From contig CANPYW010000009.1 of the NCBI GenBank assembly GCA_947588745.1, forward strand, positions 1 through 64,000: a stretch of 64,000 nucleotides of DNA. Direction: 5' to 3'. Both the position numbers and the translations under genes were made by a program. Positions 1-9,104 of this stretch are shown here, in pieces. The DNA is from Candidatus Gastranaerophilales bacterium. GTDB lineage: Bacteria; Cyanobacteriota; Vampirovibrionia; Gastranaerophilales; Gastranaerophilaceae. The stretch's first letter is position 1. Every line of letters begins with the position of its first letter. Below the pieces are notes generated by a model, which saw only the letters and a list, made by a program, of their open reading frames with translations, was not told where the DNA came from and made no database searches.

Positions 1-254
1 TTCGCCGAGTTTACAGATATCATTAGCCTTGAACGGAGTTCTATTTTTATTATTTTTTTATTTTCCTTAATTTAAAATTTTAAAGAATAAGAATAACAAA
101 AGAAATTGAAATCAATTGCGGAGTGTAGTTAAAATTGTTTACCAAAACAACTATGAAGCGTGCGTATTTTAGCACGCTTTGGGTTGAGGTTAACAATTTA
201 CTATACGTAGCTTCTTGATTGAAATTTATTTTGTTATTCGTTTTGCTTAAAAAT

Positions 255-340
255 TAAAAATAAAAGCCGCAAAATTGCGGCAATTCGATTTCCAAATCTC
301 CTCTCCCTAATTATTAATTAGGGCTATTTTGTTTAAGAAT
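255..340 (-). ncRNA. Candidate small structured RNA with intrinsic terminator
   Basis: Read on the minus strand, a possible -10 TATAAT (346-351) and -35 TTTACA (367-372, spacer only 15) precede three consecutive hairpins. They are a stem CCCTAAT/ATTAGGG (305-323), a small stem GATTT/AAATC near 285-298, and GCCGCAA/TTGCGGC (266-281) followed by a T-rich tract. The last looks like a Rho-independent terminator. The unit would be about 85 nt and has no convincing long reading frame, although a TTG-initiated 13-codon frame follows a GGAGAGGAG stretch. No known RNA family is recognised. It could also be a leader of a minus-strand gene lying left of the window. Confidence 0.35.
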
Positions 341-438
341 CGTTTATTATATTAAACCATTTTTATTGTAAATTGTACAGTTATTTTTTATCTAATTTTA
401 CTAAATTTTAAAAATGTTATAGTCAACAATCAGTTATA

Positions 439-470
439 TTAACAAATTTGTAGAGCAGCAAATTTGTTAA
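439..470. promoter_or_regulatory. 12-bp perfect inverted repeat upstream of the GH57 gene
   Basis: TTAACAAATTTG (439-450) and its exact reverse complement (459-470) are separated by 8 bases. There is no T-tract, so an operator or mRNA structure fits better than a terminator. Several TATAAT hexamers (483-488, 492-497, 513-518) lie between it and the gene start at 557, so it sits where a regulator of that gene would bind. Function is inferred from position only. Confidence 0.35.
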
Positions 471-556
471 AAAACTTAACAATATAATACATATAATAAT
501 TTAATAAGGTTGTATAATTGGTCGTAAAATGATATTATAAATAGGCAGGAAAAAGT

Positions 557-2812
557 ATGCATAAAGAATTATCAGTTGCTTTTATATGGCATTTTCATCA
601 GCCTAACTATCAGACCCAGCCTAATGGTATCCGTTTAATGCCCTGGGCAAGACTTCATGCTGTCAAAGATTATTTAGATATGCTGCTTGTACTTGATAAA
701 TTTCCCGCTTTAAAGCTGAATTTCAGTATAGTACCTGCATTATTGGATGCAATAGAAGATTATTCGAAAGATGCACACGATATTCATTCTAAAATTACGG
801 TAACACCCGTAGAAGAATTGACGGATGATGATAAACTATATATTCTAAATTATTTTTTTGATGCCAATTATGAAAATTTTATCTCAAAAAACGAGCGTTA
901 TAATGAACTATATATAAAACGATACAGTAAAACCGATATCGGAATTAATGATTTTACGCCGCAGGAGTATTCCGATATTATGTTTTTATTTAATTTTGTT
1001 TGGTTTGACACAATATGGTTTGATGTATATCCCGAATTAAAAGAGTATGCGGATAAGAAATCGGGATACACATACCGAGACAGATTAAATATTATTGAAC
1101 TTGAACGAAAAATAATAAGGCAAATAATACCATCATTTAAAAAATATCTGGATGAGGGAAGAATAGAAATACTTACAAGTCCTTATTATCATCCGATTTT
1201 ACCTATATTGTTAAATCCAAATGATTTTAAGACACCGGCATTAAAGTATCAGATGCCCGATTGCAAAATTGCACTTGCTCCCGATGCAAAAGAGCAAATA
1301 AGAATGGCACAGCAAAAAATCAAAGACGTATTTGGTGTTGAACCGAAAGGAATTTGGCCAAGCGAGCATTGTATCAGCATGCGAACACTCGAGTTATTCT
1401 CACACATGGGTTTTGAATGGACGGTAACTGATGAAAGCGTACTTGCGAATTCAATAAACAAAGAGTTTATACGTGATTTCAGAGGTTGTTATGAAGACCC
1501 TTATGATGCGTGTTCTTTGTACCATTATACGACAAAGAAGAACAAGGATATAAGTATAGTTTTCAGAGATTCGTTAATTCCGAACCTTATAGGATTTGAA
1601 TATCCGCACCATGACAGTGTTGCCTGTGCAAACGATTTGTTTGACAGAATAAAAACCGTATATGATAAATTAAAGAATTCACCTGATGAAACACATCTTT
1701 TTACAATAGCTATGGATGGTGAAAACAGTTGGGAGAGCTATCCTAAAGACGGTGTAATATTCCTTGAAAAGCTATATTCATTGATAAATAACGACGACGT
1801 AATTAAAACCGTTTTGGTTAGCGAATATTTAAGCAAAAACAAAAAATCTTCAAAGCAATTAAAGCGGGTTACTCCGGGGTCTTGGGGCAATCAGGAGTTT
1901 CAATTGTGGATAGCCGAGCCTACAAAAAATCTTGCATGGCAGTACCTTATTCAAGCACGTGATATGATTAGAGAGGCAAGTAAATCCGAATTTATAACAA
2001 AAGAGCAGGTAAACGCAGCAAAATTAGAAATATATATTGCAGAGGGTTCGGACTGGTTCTGGTGGTACGGCGAACCGAATAATTCCGGTCAAGACCACAT
2101 TTTCGATTTCTTATTCAGAGAACATTTAAAGAATGTTTATAAAATTATGAATAGACCTGTTCCGAATTATTTAGAAATGCCGTTAATATCTATGATGGGC
2201 AAACCGCTTAAAGAGCCACAACGGAATATAACTCCAAAAATCAACGGTATTGCAAAAGATAATGACGAATGGATATATGCGGGATGTATAGACATTCCAG
2301 ACGGCCCTGTTTTGCAGGAAAACAAGCTTTATAACAGAATATATTTCGGTGTTGATTATGATAATTTATATTTAAGATTTGATATAAATAAATATATGCT
2401 TGAAAGCAAAGAGTGTTTCAAAGAATATTTTTCCATTTACATATACGTAAAAGCACACAATGAAGCATTAAATCAAACATCATCAGTAAGAACAACCAAT
2501 AAAGCAGATAACATTCTGCCTGTATTATTAGATTGCTATACAAATGAAATAAAAGTTGCAATAACAGGAATAAGAAAGTATCCGCTTCAATTTTCGAAGG
2601 CGGTAAAAGACGGATTATGGGAATTGCAATGGGGTCATCACGTAAAATTTGCACATAAAGAAATTTTGGAAATTTCTATACCGTTTGACGATTTAAGAGT
2701 AAAAGAAGGAGAAAGTTTCGATTTCTTCATATTAACCGGCTGCAGCGGTGTAACAGAGGGGGTATATCCTAAAGATATTCCGTTAACATTAACCCGCCCC
2801 CAAAAAGAGTAA
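557..2812 (+). CDS. Glycoside hydrolase family 57 glucan-active enzyme (alpha-amylase/glucanotransferase type)
   Basis: The protein has 751 residues and is expected to cleave or rearrange alpha-1,4-glucan, probably glycogen or maltodextrin, in the cytoplasm because no signal peptide is seen. GH57 signatures are visible: the N-terminal H-Q-P at residues 14-16, the nucleophile region GIWPSEHC with E270, and the acid region MDGENSWE with D387. The GH57 domain covers roughly residues 1-500. The remaining ~230 residues look like a beta-rich accessory domain that I cannot assign. The start is supported by an AGGCAGGA ribosome site at about 543-550. The gene stands alone in its strand block, without other glycogen genes nearby. 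Substrate within GH57 (amylase, glucanotransferase or branching-type) cannot be fixed by eye. Confidence 0.85.
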   Translation: MHKELSVAFIWHFHQPNYQTQPNGIRLMPWARLHAVKDYLDMLLVLDKFPALKLNFSIVPALLDAIEDYSKDAHDIHSKITVTPVEELTDDDKLYILNYFFDANYENFISKNERYNELYIKRYSKTDIGINDFTPQEYSDIMFLFNFVWFDTIWFDVYPELKEYADKKSGYTYRDRLNIIELERKIIRQIIPSFKKYLDEGRIEILTSPYYHPILPILLNPNDFKTPALKYQMPDCKIALAPDAKEQIRMAQQKIKDVFGVEPKGIWPSEHCISMRTLELFSHMGFEWTVTDESVLANSINKEFIRDFRGCYEDPYDACSLYHYTTKKNKDISIVFRDSLIPNLIGFEYPHHDSVACANDLFDRIKTVYDKLKNSPDETHLFTIAMDGENSWESYPKDGVIFLEKLYSLINNDDVIKTVLVSEYLSKNKKSSKQLKRVTPGSWGNQEFQLWIAEPTKNLAWQYLIQARDMIREASKSEFITKEQVNAAKLEIYIAEGSDWFWWYGEPNNSGQDHIFDFLFREHLKNVYKIMNRPVPNYLEMPLISMMGKPLKEPQRNITPKINGIAKDNDEWIYAGCIDIPDGPVLQENKLYNRIYFGVDYDNLYLRFDINKYMLESKECFKEYFSIYIYVKAHNEALNQTSSVRTTNKADNILPVLLDCYTNEIKVAITGIRKYPLQFSKAVKDGLWELQWGHHVKFAHKEILEISIPFDDLRVKEGESFDFFILTGCSGVTEGVYPKDIPLTLTRPQKE

Positions 2813-2818
2813 AGAAAA

Positions 2819-2838
2819 CCCTTCTTATAAAAGAAGGG
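2819..2838. terminator. Hairpin after the GH57 gene
   Basis: CCCTTCTT (2819-2826) pairs with AAGAAGGG (2831-2838) around a 4-base loop, 7 bases after the GH57 stop. No T-tract follows on plus. On minus the hairpin is followed by a T-rich stretch. It may be a weak or bidirectional terminator. Confidence 0.4.
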
Positions 2839-3006
2839 GATGAGCACTAAGAATAAGCAATCAGAAGAGTTGAGGATTTACCTTTTTATAATAAATTATT
2901 ATGCGTGTTTCTTCATTGTACGTAATAACTATATTTTTAAGTTATACTTTTGTTTAAAAAGAATAATATAGTATATTAATTAAAAGTAGAGATAAAGTGA
3001 GAAAAT

Positions 3007-3579
3007 ATGAAAGAAAAAGAACTTGAAGGGATAAAAAAAGAGTGCTGTAGCTGCTTTAAATGCAGTTTAGGCAAAACAAGGAAAAATGTCGTATTTTCAG
3101 ACGGCAATGCCGATGCCAAAATATTATTGATAGGAGAAGCCCCCGGTGCAGATGAAGATGCAACAGGTATTCCGTTTGTGGGTCGTGCAGGCAAGCTGCT
3201 TACTAAATTAATAGAAGAAAGCGGATTATCCCGTCAAAAAGATTTCTATATTTGTAATACGGTAAAATGCAGACCGCCTGAAAACAGAGTGCCTACCGAC
3301 GAAGAAAAGAAAATTTGTGAAAATTATTTAATAAATCAAATCAAGACGGTAAATCCGAAAGTAATTGTGCTTTGCGGTGCAACAAGTGCAAAATCGTTTT
3401 TGGGTAATAAAATAAAAATTTCAGAAGTAAGAGGCAAGTGGTATAAGCTTTTTGATAACATAGATGCTACCGTAATATTTCATCCGTCTTATTTATTAAG
3501 AAATCACTCGGAGCTTGAGGGTTCACCAAGATGGCTAACAAAGCAAGATTTATATAAAATAAAAGAATTTATAAAGTAA
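3007..3579 (+). CDS. Uracil-DNA glycosylase, family 4 (iron-sulfur type)
   Basis: This 190-residue enzyme removes uracil from DNA as the first step of base-excision repair. The family 4 pattern is clear. Cysteines C16 and C19, then C88 and C104, are spaced as the [4Fe-4S] ligands. Motif 1 GEAPGADEDATG (43-54) is the active-site loop, and H-P-S-Y near the C-terminus is the second catalytic motif. Length matches family members of about 190-220 residues. The start ATG follows a purine-rich AAAGTGAGAAAAT stretch with no strong Shine-Dalgarno. The flanking intergenic gaps of about 160 bp suggest its own promoter. It is one of two unrelated UDG-superfamily enzymes in this window, the other being near 50.1-50.6 kb. 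Confidence 0.92.
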   Translation: MKEKELEGIKKECCSCFKCSLGKTRKNVVFSDGNADAKILLIGEAPGADEDATGIPFVGRAGKLLTKLIEESGLSRQKDFYICNTVKCRPPENRVPTDEEKKICENYLINQIKTVNPKVIVLCGATSAKSFLGNKIKISEVRGKWYKLFDNIDATVIFHPSYLLRNHSELEGSPRWLTKQDLYKIKEFIK

Positions 3580-3741
3580 TAAACTTAAACATTTGTAATA
3601 TTTTTTATTTTAAAATTTGAGTGATAGTAAGGATTTTAGCTTATAGGGGATAAAGTATCAAAAAATAGAGGACAGTTTGTGCCGTAATGATATAAATTTG
3701 ATAAAATAAAATTATAATGTCGGAAAATTAGAGAGTAAAAA

Positions 3742-6700
3742 ATGTCAAACGATAATAATTATGATGAAATTTTTGAAGATGTTTATAACAAGATTGATAA
3801 ACTCGATAAAATTGATGAAATGGATGAGAATTTAGTTGAGCGTGATAAGAAGAAAGCGGCAAAACACAAAGATAAAAAGGCGGCAGCCGCAGGTCTTGAT
3901 GAGTTAAAAGAGGCTGTATCATCAGTAGAAGCATTCATTGATGAAACCAGAGCTTCGTTAAATTTAGATGACATAAAAGAAAAGCTTGAAGATATTTCGC
4001 TTCAAGTAGACGGGTGCAACAAAACTGTTTTAACAGATTTATACAGCGATATAAATTCTCTGAAAGAATTGACCGATAAAGTTGGAAAGAATATAGAAGA
4101 TTTACAAAATGCCCAAAATACAGCATTAACGAGTGCTGAATTTGATGAATATCAAAAGCAGCAACTTGATTTGGCTTTAAAAACCAATGAAAACATAATA
4201 AAAGAAATAGAAAAAATACAAGAAAATTCTAAAACTATCAATAATCAGATAGAAAGTTTACAAAATGTACAAAATTTAGCATTAACAAGTGCCGAATTTT
4301 CTGATTATCAAAAACGTCAATTAGATTTAGCTTTAAAAACAAATGATAATATATTTAAGGAATTAAAAGACCTAAAAGCAGTATCAGAAAATGCCAATAG
4401 TGCTAACATTGACAATTTAAAAGAACAGCTTGAAAGTCTGCATAAAAGTCTTAAAGAATACATAAAACAAATTACGGACAAAATTGGAGAAACTCCGAAT
4501 TTAGATGATATTAGTTCAATTATTTCGGATTTATCAAGTGTACATCAAAAAAGCATAAAGCAAACAAATACGCTTATAAAAGACTTACAGTCAAATTTTG
4601 ATAAGTTTGAAAAGGATTTTCAAAATAAAGATTTCGAAAAGCAGATTATCAAAATCAGCGAAATATATGACAGTTTAAACATGATAAATGCCTGGATTGA
4701 AAAAGTAGGATATATAAATCAATCCATAGAAAATGTTTATTCAAGATTGGGCGAAAATATTGATTTTGATGACTTAGCAGAAAAAGTAGACATAGTTTAC
4801 GATAATATATCCGCATTAAATGATTGGACAAAGAAGGTTGATAATATTGACGGAACCGTATCTGAAGTTCAATCAAAATTATCATCTTTAAATGTATGCA
4901 TAGAAAATACCAGAAACATAGCAAATACATTAAATACAGTTAAAGAGTTTATAGATAACACTTTTTCTCCGGAAATTGATTTAGAAGATATTTCAAATAA
5001 AATTGATATCGTTTATGAAAATTTATCTTCCATAAACGAATGGGCAAATAAAGCTGATAATATTTCTACTGATATATCAAAATTAAGTGCTTCGTTTGAA
5101 GAAGGTGAAATAGCGGGAACAATAAAAAATATATCCGAAAAGGTTTCAAATATTGATGATGCTATTTCAAATGAAATGGTAGCATCTAAAATAGACCTCA
5201 TTTATGAAAACATAGGGCTTTTAAATGAGTGGGTAAGCAAAATAGACGGAATTGCACATAAAAGCGAAGAACTCGACTTAAAATATACAAAAGCAAATGA
5301 CGGTCTTAATATAAAAATTGATGAAATGGCAGAAACACTTGCTAATGCAAGTAAAATCATTCAAGATGTCCCCAATATGAAAGATAAACTTGAAGAATTA
5401 TCAGGTGAATTACACGCCATTACTTGCACAACAACAAAAGATGATACAGAATCATATATATATACATTATTAGATATCGAATCAGACTTTTTAAAACTAC
5501 ACAAAGTTTTGGACGATAATGCAAAGATTACAACTCAAGATATAAATTCTTTAAAAGAATGTTTTGCCGAATTAACTGACGATATTTCAAGCATAAGCAT
5601 AAGAACTAACAAATTAATCCTATCAGCAGATGATGCAAATAAAGAATTTAAAACCTGTTTGGATGAATTCAGAACCGTAATTGGCGAATTAGAAGAAAAA
5701 CAAAAGACATATAATCCAGAACATAAATATATAATTCTTGAAAGCAAAATGCATAGTATGATAATGCTATTGCAAAAAAGCATTATTACAAGTAAAAATC
5801 TAAATTCTGCTTTTACATATTTAGCTGAATGGATTGATGCAACAGGCGTTATCTTCAACAATATCCAAAATGATATATCCGCAGTCAAAGAAGAACAGAA
5901 AAAAGAACCCAAAGTTCCTTATGCTACATTTGACGATATGAAAGTATTAGCGGAAGGACTCGATAATGTCAACGAAAATATTTATGGTTTAAACAAAAAT
6001 ATTTCTGAACTTCAAAATAATTCAATGGTAATGCTAAAAAGCACTGACAGCTTATTATCATTAAAAGACAATGTAAATAATATTGATGCAAAAGTAGACA
6101 ATATTTCAGGAATAATTCCGAGTTTAGAAAATATAGAAAAAAATGTACAACAAACATTAAATCTAGAACAAAAAATTGATAATATCGCAAATATAATTCC
6201 TTCAGTCAATGATATCGAAGAAAATTCAAAGTCTATATCTACCATAGAACAAAAATTAGACGATATAGCAAATACAATCCCCAGTGCTAAAGATGTGGAA
6301 GAAAACTCAAAGTCTATATCAAGCTTGGAACAAAAAATAAACAATTTTGTAAATGTAATTTCGAGTGCAATTGATGATGAGGAAAACTCAAAAGCAGTAT
6401 CAAATATAGAAGAAAAATTGGATAATATTTCTAATTTACTTACAAATGCAATAAAAGATGAAAGAAATTCAAAGTCTATATTAAACTTAGAACAAAAACT
6501 TGATAATATTACAAATATAATTAAAAAAGAAATAGAAGATGAAAAGAATTCAAAATCTTTATCAAGCATAGAACAAAAACTTGATAATATTACAAGTTTA
6601 ATTCCGAACGAAGAAGATAAAGAAAAAAATAGACAGATATTATCTAATGTTGAAAATAAAGTAAACAGCATTTCGGAAATAATTCCGAACATAAAAAATA

Positions 6701-7428
6701 TAGATAATAACTTTGAACAAGTTCGATTAATAGAACAAAAAATAGATAAATTTAGGAATGTAATACCTTATGTAAAACATATAGCAGAAAATGCTCAAAT
6801 TGCAGCCGGAGTAAAAAAGACTATGGATGACTTATCTCAAGACATAGTCGAGGTAAAAGAACTAAATCCCGTAGTTGTTGAAATGGCATTAGAGCTAAAA
6901 AATAACACTTTGCAGGTAGAAGAATTTAAAAAAGGCATTATAGGCTTATCAAACAATATATCAAAGTTAGAAGATGCTTATGACCAGTATAAAACAGATA
7001 ACAATTCAGAATTAAAAAGTATGATAACGGGAGTAATGGTACAATTAAATACCGCACTTACCCCCGAAATAGATACTTTAAATGAAAAAATCGATAAAAT
7101 AACCGAAGAAAACGGCAATAAATTTACCGAACTTGAAACTTTGATGAAAGACAAAATTGAAATTCAAGCGAAACAAATAAATGTGCTTGAAGAAAAAATT
7201 GAAAATTTAAGCGGTAAATTTGATAAATTAATAGAGGCCATGAGCGAAAATAATATAAACTTTGAAATAAAAGATGTATTAGGCTACATAGCAGCACAAG
7301 TATCGGCAGCGAATGAAGCAATTAAAAATCAATCTGAATCAAAGGAAACTATACAAAAAGTTGCGGATAAATTAACGAGTTTTGATACAAATATCAACAA
7401 AATCGTTTCATATATTGAAGAAGAATAA
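3742..7428 (+). CDS. 1228-residue coiled-coil repeat protein of unknown function
   Basis: I do not recognise a family. The protein is acidic and rich in N, K, E, I and S, with no signal peptide, membrane segment or catalytic motif visible. Repeats of three kinds are present. Two ~45-residue copies around LALTSAEF and LDLALKTN lie near residues 120-205. About four copies of a segment resembling KIDIVYENLSSINEW lie near residues 300-505. A run of roughly 27-residue repeats (81-nt period) resembling NSKSISTIEQKLDDI lies near residues 780-995. The pattern predicts long coiled-coil rods. A basic patch (KKKAAKHKDKKAAAA) sits near residues 38-52. It ends 35 bp before recA on the same strand, so co-transcription is possible. 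A structural or chromosome/cytoskeletal role is only a guess. Confidence 0.75.
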   Translation: MSNDNNYDEIFEDVYNKIDKLDKIDEMDENLVERDKKKAAKHKDKKAAAAGLDELKEAVSSVEAFIDETRASLNLDDIKEKLEDISLQVDGCNKTVLTDLYSDINSLKELTDKVGKNIEDLQNAQNTALTSAEFDEYQKQQLDLALKTNENIIKEIEKIQENSKTINNQIESLQNVQNLALTSAEFSDYQKRQLDLALKTNDNIFKELKDLKAVSENANSANIDNLKEQLESLHKSLKEYIKQITDKIGETPNLDDISSIISDLSSVHQKSIKQTNTLIKDLQSNFDKFEKDFQNKDFEKQIIKISEIYDSLNMINAWIEKVGYINQSIENVYSRLGENIDFDDLAEKVDIVYDNISALNDWTKKVDNIDGTVSEVQSKLSSLNVCIENTRNIANTLNTVKEFIDNTFSPEIDLEDISNKIDIVYENLSSINEWANKADNISTDISKLSASFEEGEIAGTIKNISEKVSNIDDAISNEMVASKIDLIYENIGLLNEWVSKIDGIAHKSEELDLKYTKANDGLNIKIDEMAETLANASKIIQDVPNMKDKLEELSGELHAITCTTTKDDTESYIYTLLDIESDFLKLHKVLDDNAKITTQDINSLKECFAELTDDISSISIRTNKLILSADDANKEFKTCLDEFRTVIGELEEKQKTYNPEHKYIILESKMHSMIMLLQKSIITSKNLNSAFTYLAEWIDATGVIFNNIQNDISAVKEEQKKEPKVPYATFDDMKVLAEGLDNVNENIYGLNKNISELQNNSMVMLKSTDSLLSLKDNVNNIDAKVDNISGIIPSLENIEKNVQQTLNLEQKIDNIANIIPSVNDIEENSKSISTIEQKLDDIANTIPSAKDVEENSKSISSLEQKINNFVNVISSAIDDEENSKAVSNIEEKLDNISNLLTNAIKDERNSKSILNLEQKLDNITNIIKKEIEDEKNSKSLSSIEQKLDNITSLIPNEEDKEKNRQILSNVENKVNSISEIIPNIKNIDNNFEQVRLIEQKIDKFRNVIPYVKHIAENAQIAAGVKKTMDDLSQDIVEVKELNPVVVEMALELKNNTLQVEEFKKGIIGLSNNISKLEDAYDQYKTDNNSELKSMITGVMVQLNTALTPEIDTLNEKIDKITEENGNKFTELETLMKDKIEIQAKQINVLEEKIENLSGKFDKLIEAMSENNINFEIKDVLGYIAAQVSAANEAIKNQSESKETIQKVADKLTSFDTNINKIVSYIEEE

Positions 7429-7463
7429 TAATATAATGTATTTGTAATAATAAGGAATATAAA

Positions 7464-8543
7464 ATGGCAATAAAAGAAGAAGATAAATCAGAAAAAACCG
7501 AAAAAACACAAAAGCCTGCTAAAGAAGAAAAACAAGAAACTACAAACAGTATTTCAGAAGAAAGAAAAAAAGCATTAAAAACAGCTATAGATAAAATAGA
7601 AAAAGATTTCGGCAAAGGTTCGATAATGCGTTTGGGCGATAAACCGGCAGTTAATGTGGAAACAATACCAACGGGTGCATTATCGTTGGACGTTGCATTA
7701 GGAATTGGCGGTGTGCCGAGAGGCAGAATAATAGAAGTATACGGCCCCGAAGCAAGCGGAAAGACGACTTTAGCACAGCATATAGTTGCAGAATGCCAGA
7801 AAAAAGGTGGAATAGCCGCATTTGTTGATGCGGAACACGCTTTAGACCCCGAATACGCTAAGAATTTAGGCGTAAATGTTGATGAACTACTTATTTCTCA
7901 GCCGGATACGGGAGAGCAGGCACTTGAAATTACGGAAGAACTTGTTCGTTCCGCTGCCGTAGATATAGTAGTAGTTGACTCTGTAGCCGCATTAGTACCG
8001 AAAGATGAAATTGAAGGTGCTATGGAAGATAAACAAATGGGCTTGCAGGCAAGATTAATGTCAAAGGCTTTGCGTAAATTAACGGGGATTGTAAGCAAAA
8101 CAAACACTACGGTTATATTCATCAACCAATTAAGACAAAAAATAGGCGTAATGTTTGGAAACCCGGAAACAACGACAGGCGGTAATGCACTTAAATATTA
8201 TGCGAGTATAAGACTTGATATAAGAAGAATTGAAACTTTGAAAAAAGATGATAAGGAAATAGGAAACAGAGTAAAAGTAAAAGTCGTAAAAAACAAGGTT
8301 GCACCTCCGTTCAGACTTGCGGAATTCGATATTATATACGGAAAAGGAATCAGTAAAGCCGGATGCATACTTGATATGGCGGTAAATTTGGATATTGTCA
8401 AAAAATCGGGTGCGTGGTTCAGTTATAACGACGAAAAACTGGGTCAGGGGCGTGATAAAGTAAAAGACCTTTTTGAAGAAAATCCGCAGCTTCAATCCGA
8501 AATCGAGATGAAAGTAAGAGAAGCATTAAAGGAAAAAGAATAA
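7464..8543 (+). CDS. recA: Recombinase RecA
   Basis: RecA forms ATP-dependent filaments on single-stranded DNA, catalysing strand exchange and LexA-type co-cleavage. Walker [10 protein letters not shown] is at residues 94-102. The [11 protein letters not shown] Walker B region, the [11 protein letters not shown] loop and the [14 protein letters not shown] segment are all present. It is 359 residues, near normal. The N-terminus carries about 28 extra residues, highly charged and rich in K, E, T and Q, before the usual start of the RecA core at [10 protein letters not shown]. The start is set by an AAGGA site 7 bases upstream. A strong hairpin terminator follows at 8565-8602. Confidence 0.98.
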   Translation: MAIKEEDKSEKTEKTQKPAKEEKQETTNSISEERKKALKTAIDKIEKDFGKGSIMRLGDKPAVNVETIPTGALSLDVALGIGGVPRGRIIEVYGPEASGKTTLAQHIVAECQKKGGIAAFVDAEHALDPEYAKNLGVNVDELLISQPDTGEQALEITEELVRSAAVDIVVVDSVAALVPKDEIEGAMEDKQMGLQARLMSKALRKLTGIVSKTNTTVIFINQLRQKIGVMFGNPETTTGGNALKYYASIRLDIRRIETLKKDDKEIGNRVKVKVVKNKVAPPFRLAEFDIIYGKGISKAGCILDMAVNLDIVKKSGAWFSYNDEKLGQGRDKVKDLFEENPQLQSEIEMKVREALKEKE

Positions 8544-8564
8544 AATCTAATAAACGATACAATA

Positions 8565-8602
8565 AAAAAGCTATCTGAATTTAAAAGATAGCTTTTTATT
8601 TT
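8565..8602. terminator. Bidirectional intrinsic terminator between recA and the convergent small gene
   Basis: AAAAAGCTATCT (8565-8576) pairs with AGATAGCTTTTT (8586-8597) around a 9-base loop. A-tract and T-tract flanks make it a terminator in both directions. The stop codon of the minus-strand gene lies inside the right arm. Confidence 0.85.
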
Positions 8603-8952
8603 TTATGCTTATTTTTGTTTTGATTTTTTTCTTTAACTTCTTTCTTGCCGGTATTTCGAAGTTTTTCAAGATAATCTTCATCATCAAAAAGAACACTGCT
8701 TTTTCGATTATTTTGCCTTAAAAGTGAAACCACATTCAAAAGTGCAAGAGAGTTCAAAGAAGCACGAAGCTGAATGCTTCGGTCAACAAAATCAGGCGAA
8801 GAAGCCTGTTGTTCTTCTTCTTGCATAAAGTATTCAGTACCCTGACTTGCTCTGTCATCAGCAGTTTTAGCTGCTGTTCCGGAAATATCACCGCTTTTAA
8901 AGTTGATGCCTCCGGCAATACCAAAAGCACCTGCCGACCTATTGTCAACCAC
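8596..8952 (-). CDS. Small uncharacterised protein with an INFKSG-type N-terminus
   Basis: This 118-residue protein is of unknown family. The start is a GTG at 8950-8952 placed by a good AAGGAG site 8 bases upstream. There is no in-frame ATG. The N-terminus (G-A-F-G-I-A-G-G-I-N-F-K-S-G) is small-residue rich and followed by a disordered Q/E segment. Residues ~55-85 could form a helix (RASLNSLALLNVVSLLRQ). The C-terminal 20 residues are strongly basic (K/N rich), which suggests nucleic-acid or membrane-surface contact. The N-x-F-K-S/G motif resembles the N-termini of other proteins here (16585, 59748, 62588). It shares the terminator with recA. Confidence 0.6.
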   Translation of the reverse strand: MVDNRSAGAFGIAGGINFKSGDISGTAAKTADDRASQGTEYFMQEEEQQASSPDFVDRSIQLRASLNSLALLNVVSLLRQNNRKSSVLFDDEDYLEKLRNTGKKEVKEKNQNKNKHKK

Positions 8953-9078
8953 TTACTTCTCTCCTTATATTCTCAAGCTGTATTTTACTATTATATAATA
9001 AAATTTAGTTTTTCACAACTCGGCATTAATACAAAACACAAAGAAAAAAAAATTTGCCACTGAAAATTAAAAAAGTAA

Positions 9079-9101
9079 AAAGCGGGATTTTCTCCCGCTT
9101 T
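9079..9101 (-). terminator. Terminator of gpmI
   Basis: GCGGGA (9082-9087) and TCCCGC (9093-9098) form a stem flanked by A and T runs. On the minus strand it is followed by a T-rich tract and lies just after the gpmI stop. Confidence 0.75.
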
Positions 9102-9104
9102 AAC

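Noticed and set aside
1-58. Open frame on the minus strand (R-T-P-F-K-A-N-D-I-C-K-L-G-E) at the left window edge
   Set aside because: It looks protein-like, but the frame has an in-frame stop just upstream and no ATG, GTG or TTG before the edge. Too short to call without the sequence to the left.
6217-6640. Regular 81-nt repeats that might be taken for a CRISPR array
   Set aside because: The repeats are in frame, diverged, contain no identical short direct repeat with spacers, and encode a coiled-coil motif. No cas genes are in the window.
6012-6692. 226-residue open frame on the minus strand
   Set aside because: It is the antisense shadow of the 81-nt periodic repeat array of the coiled-coil gene. 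No ribosome site and composition (S, F, I, L repeats) typical of a shadow.
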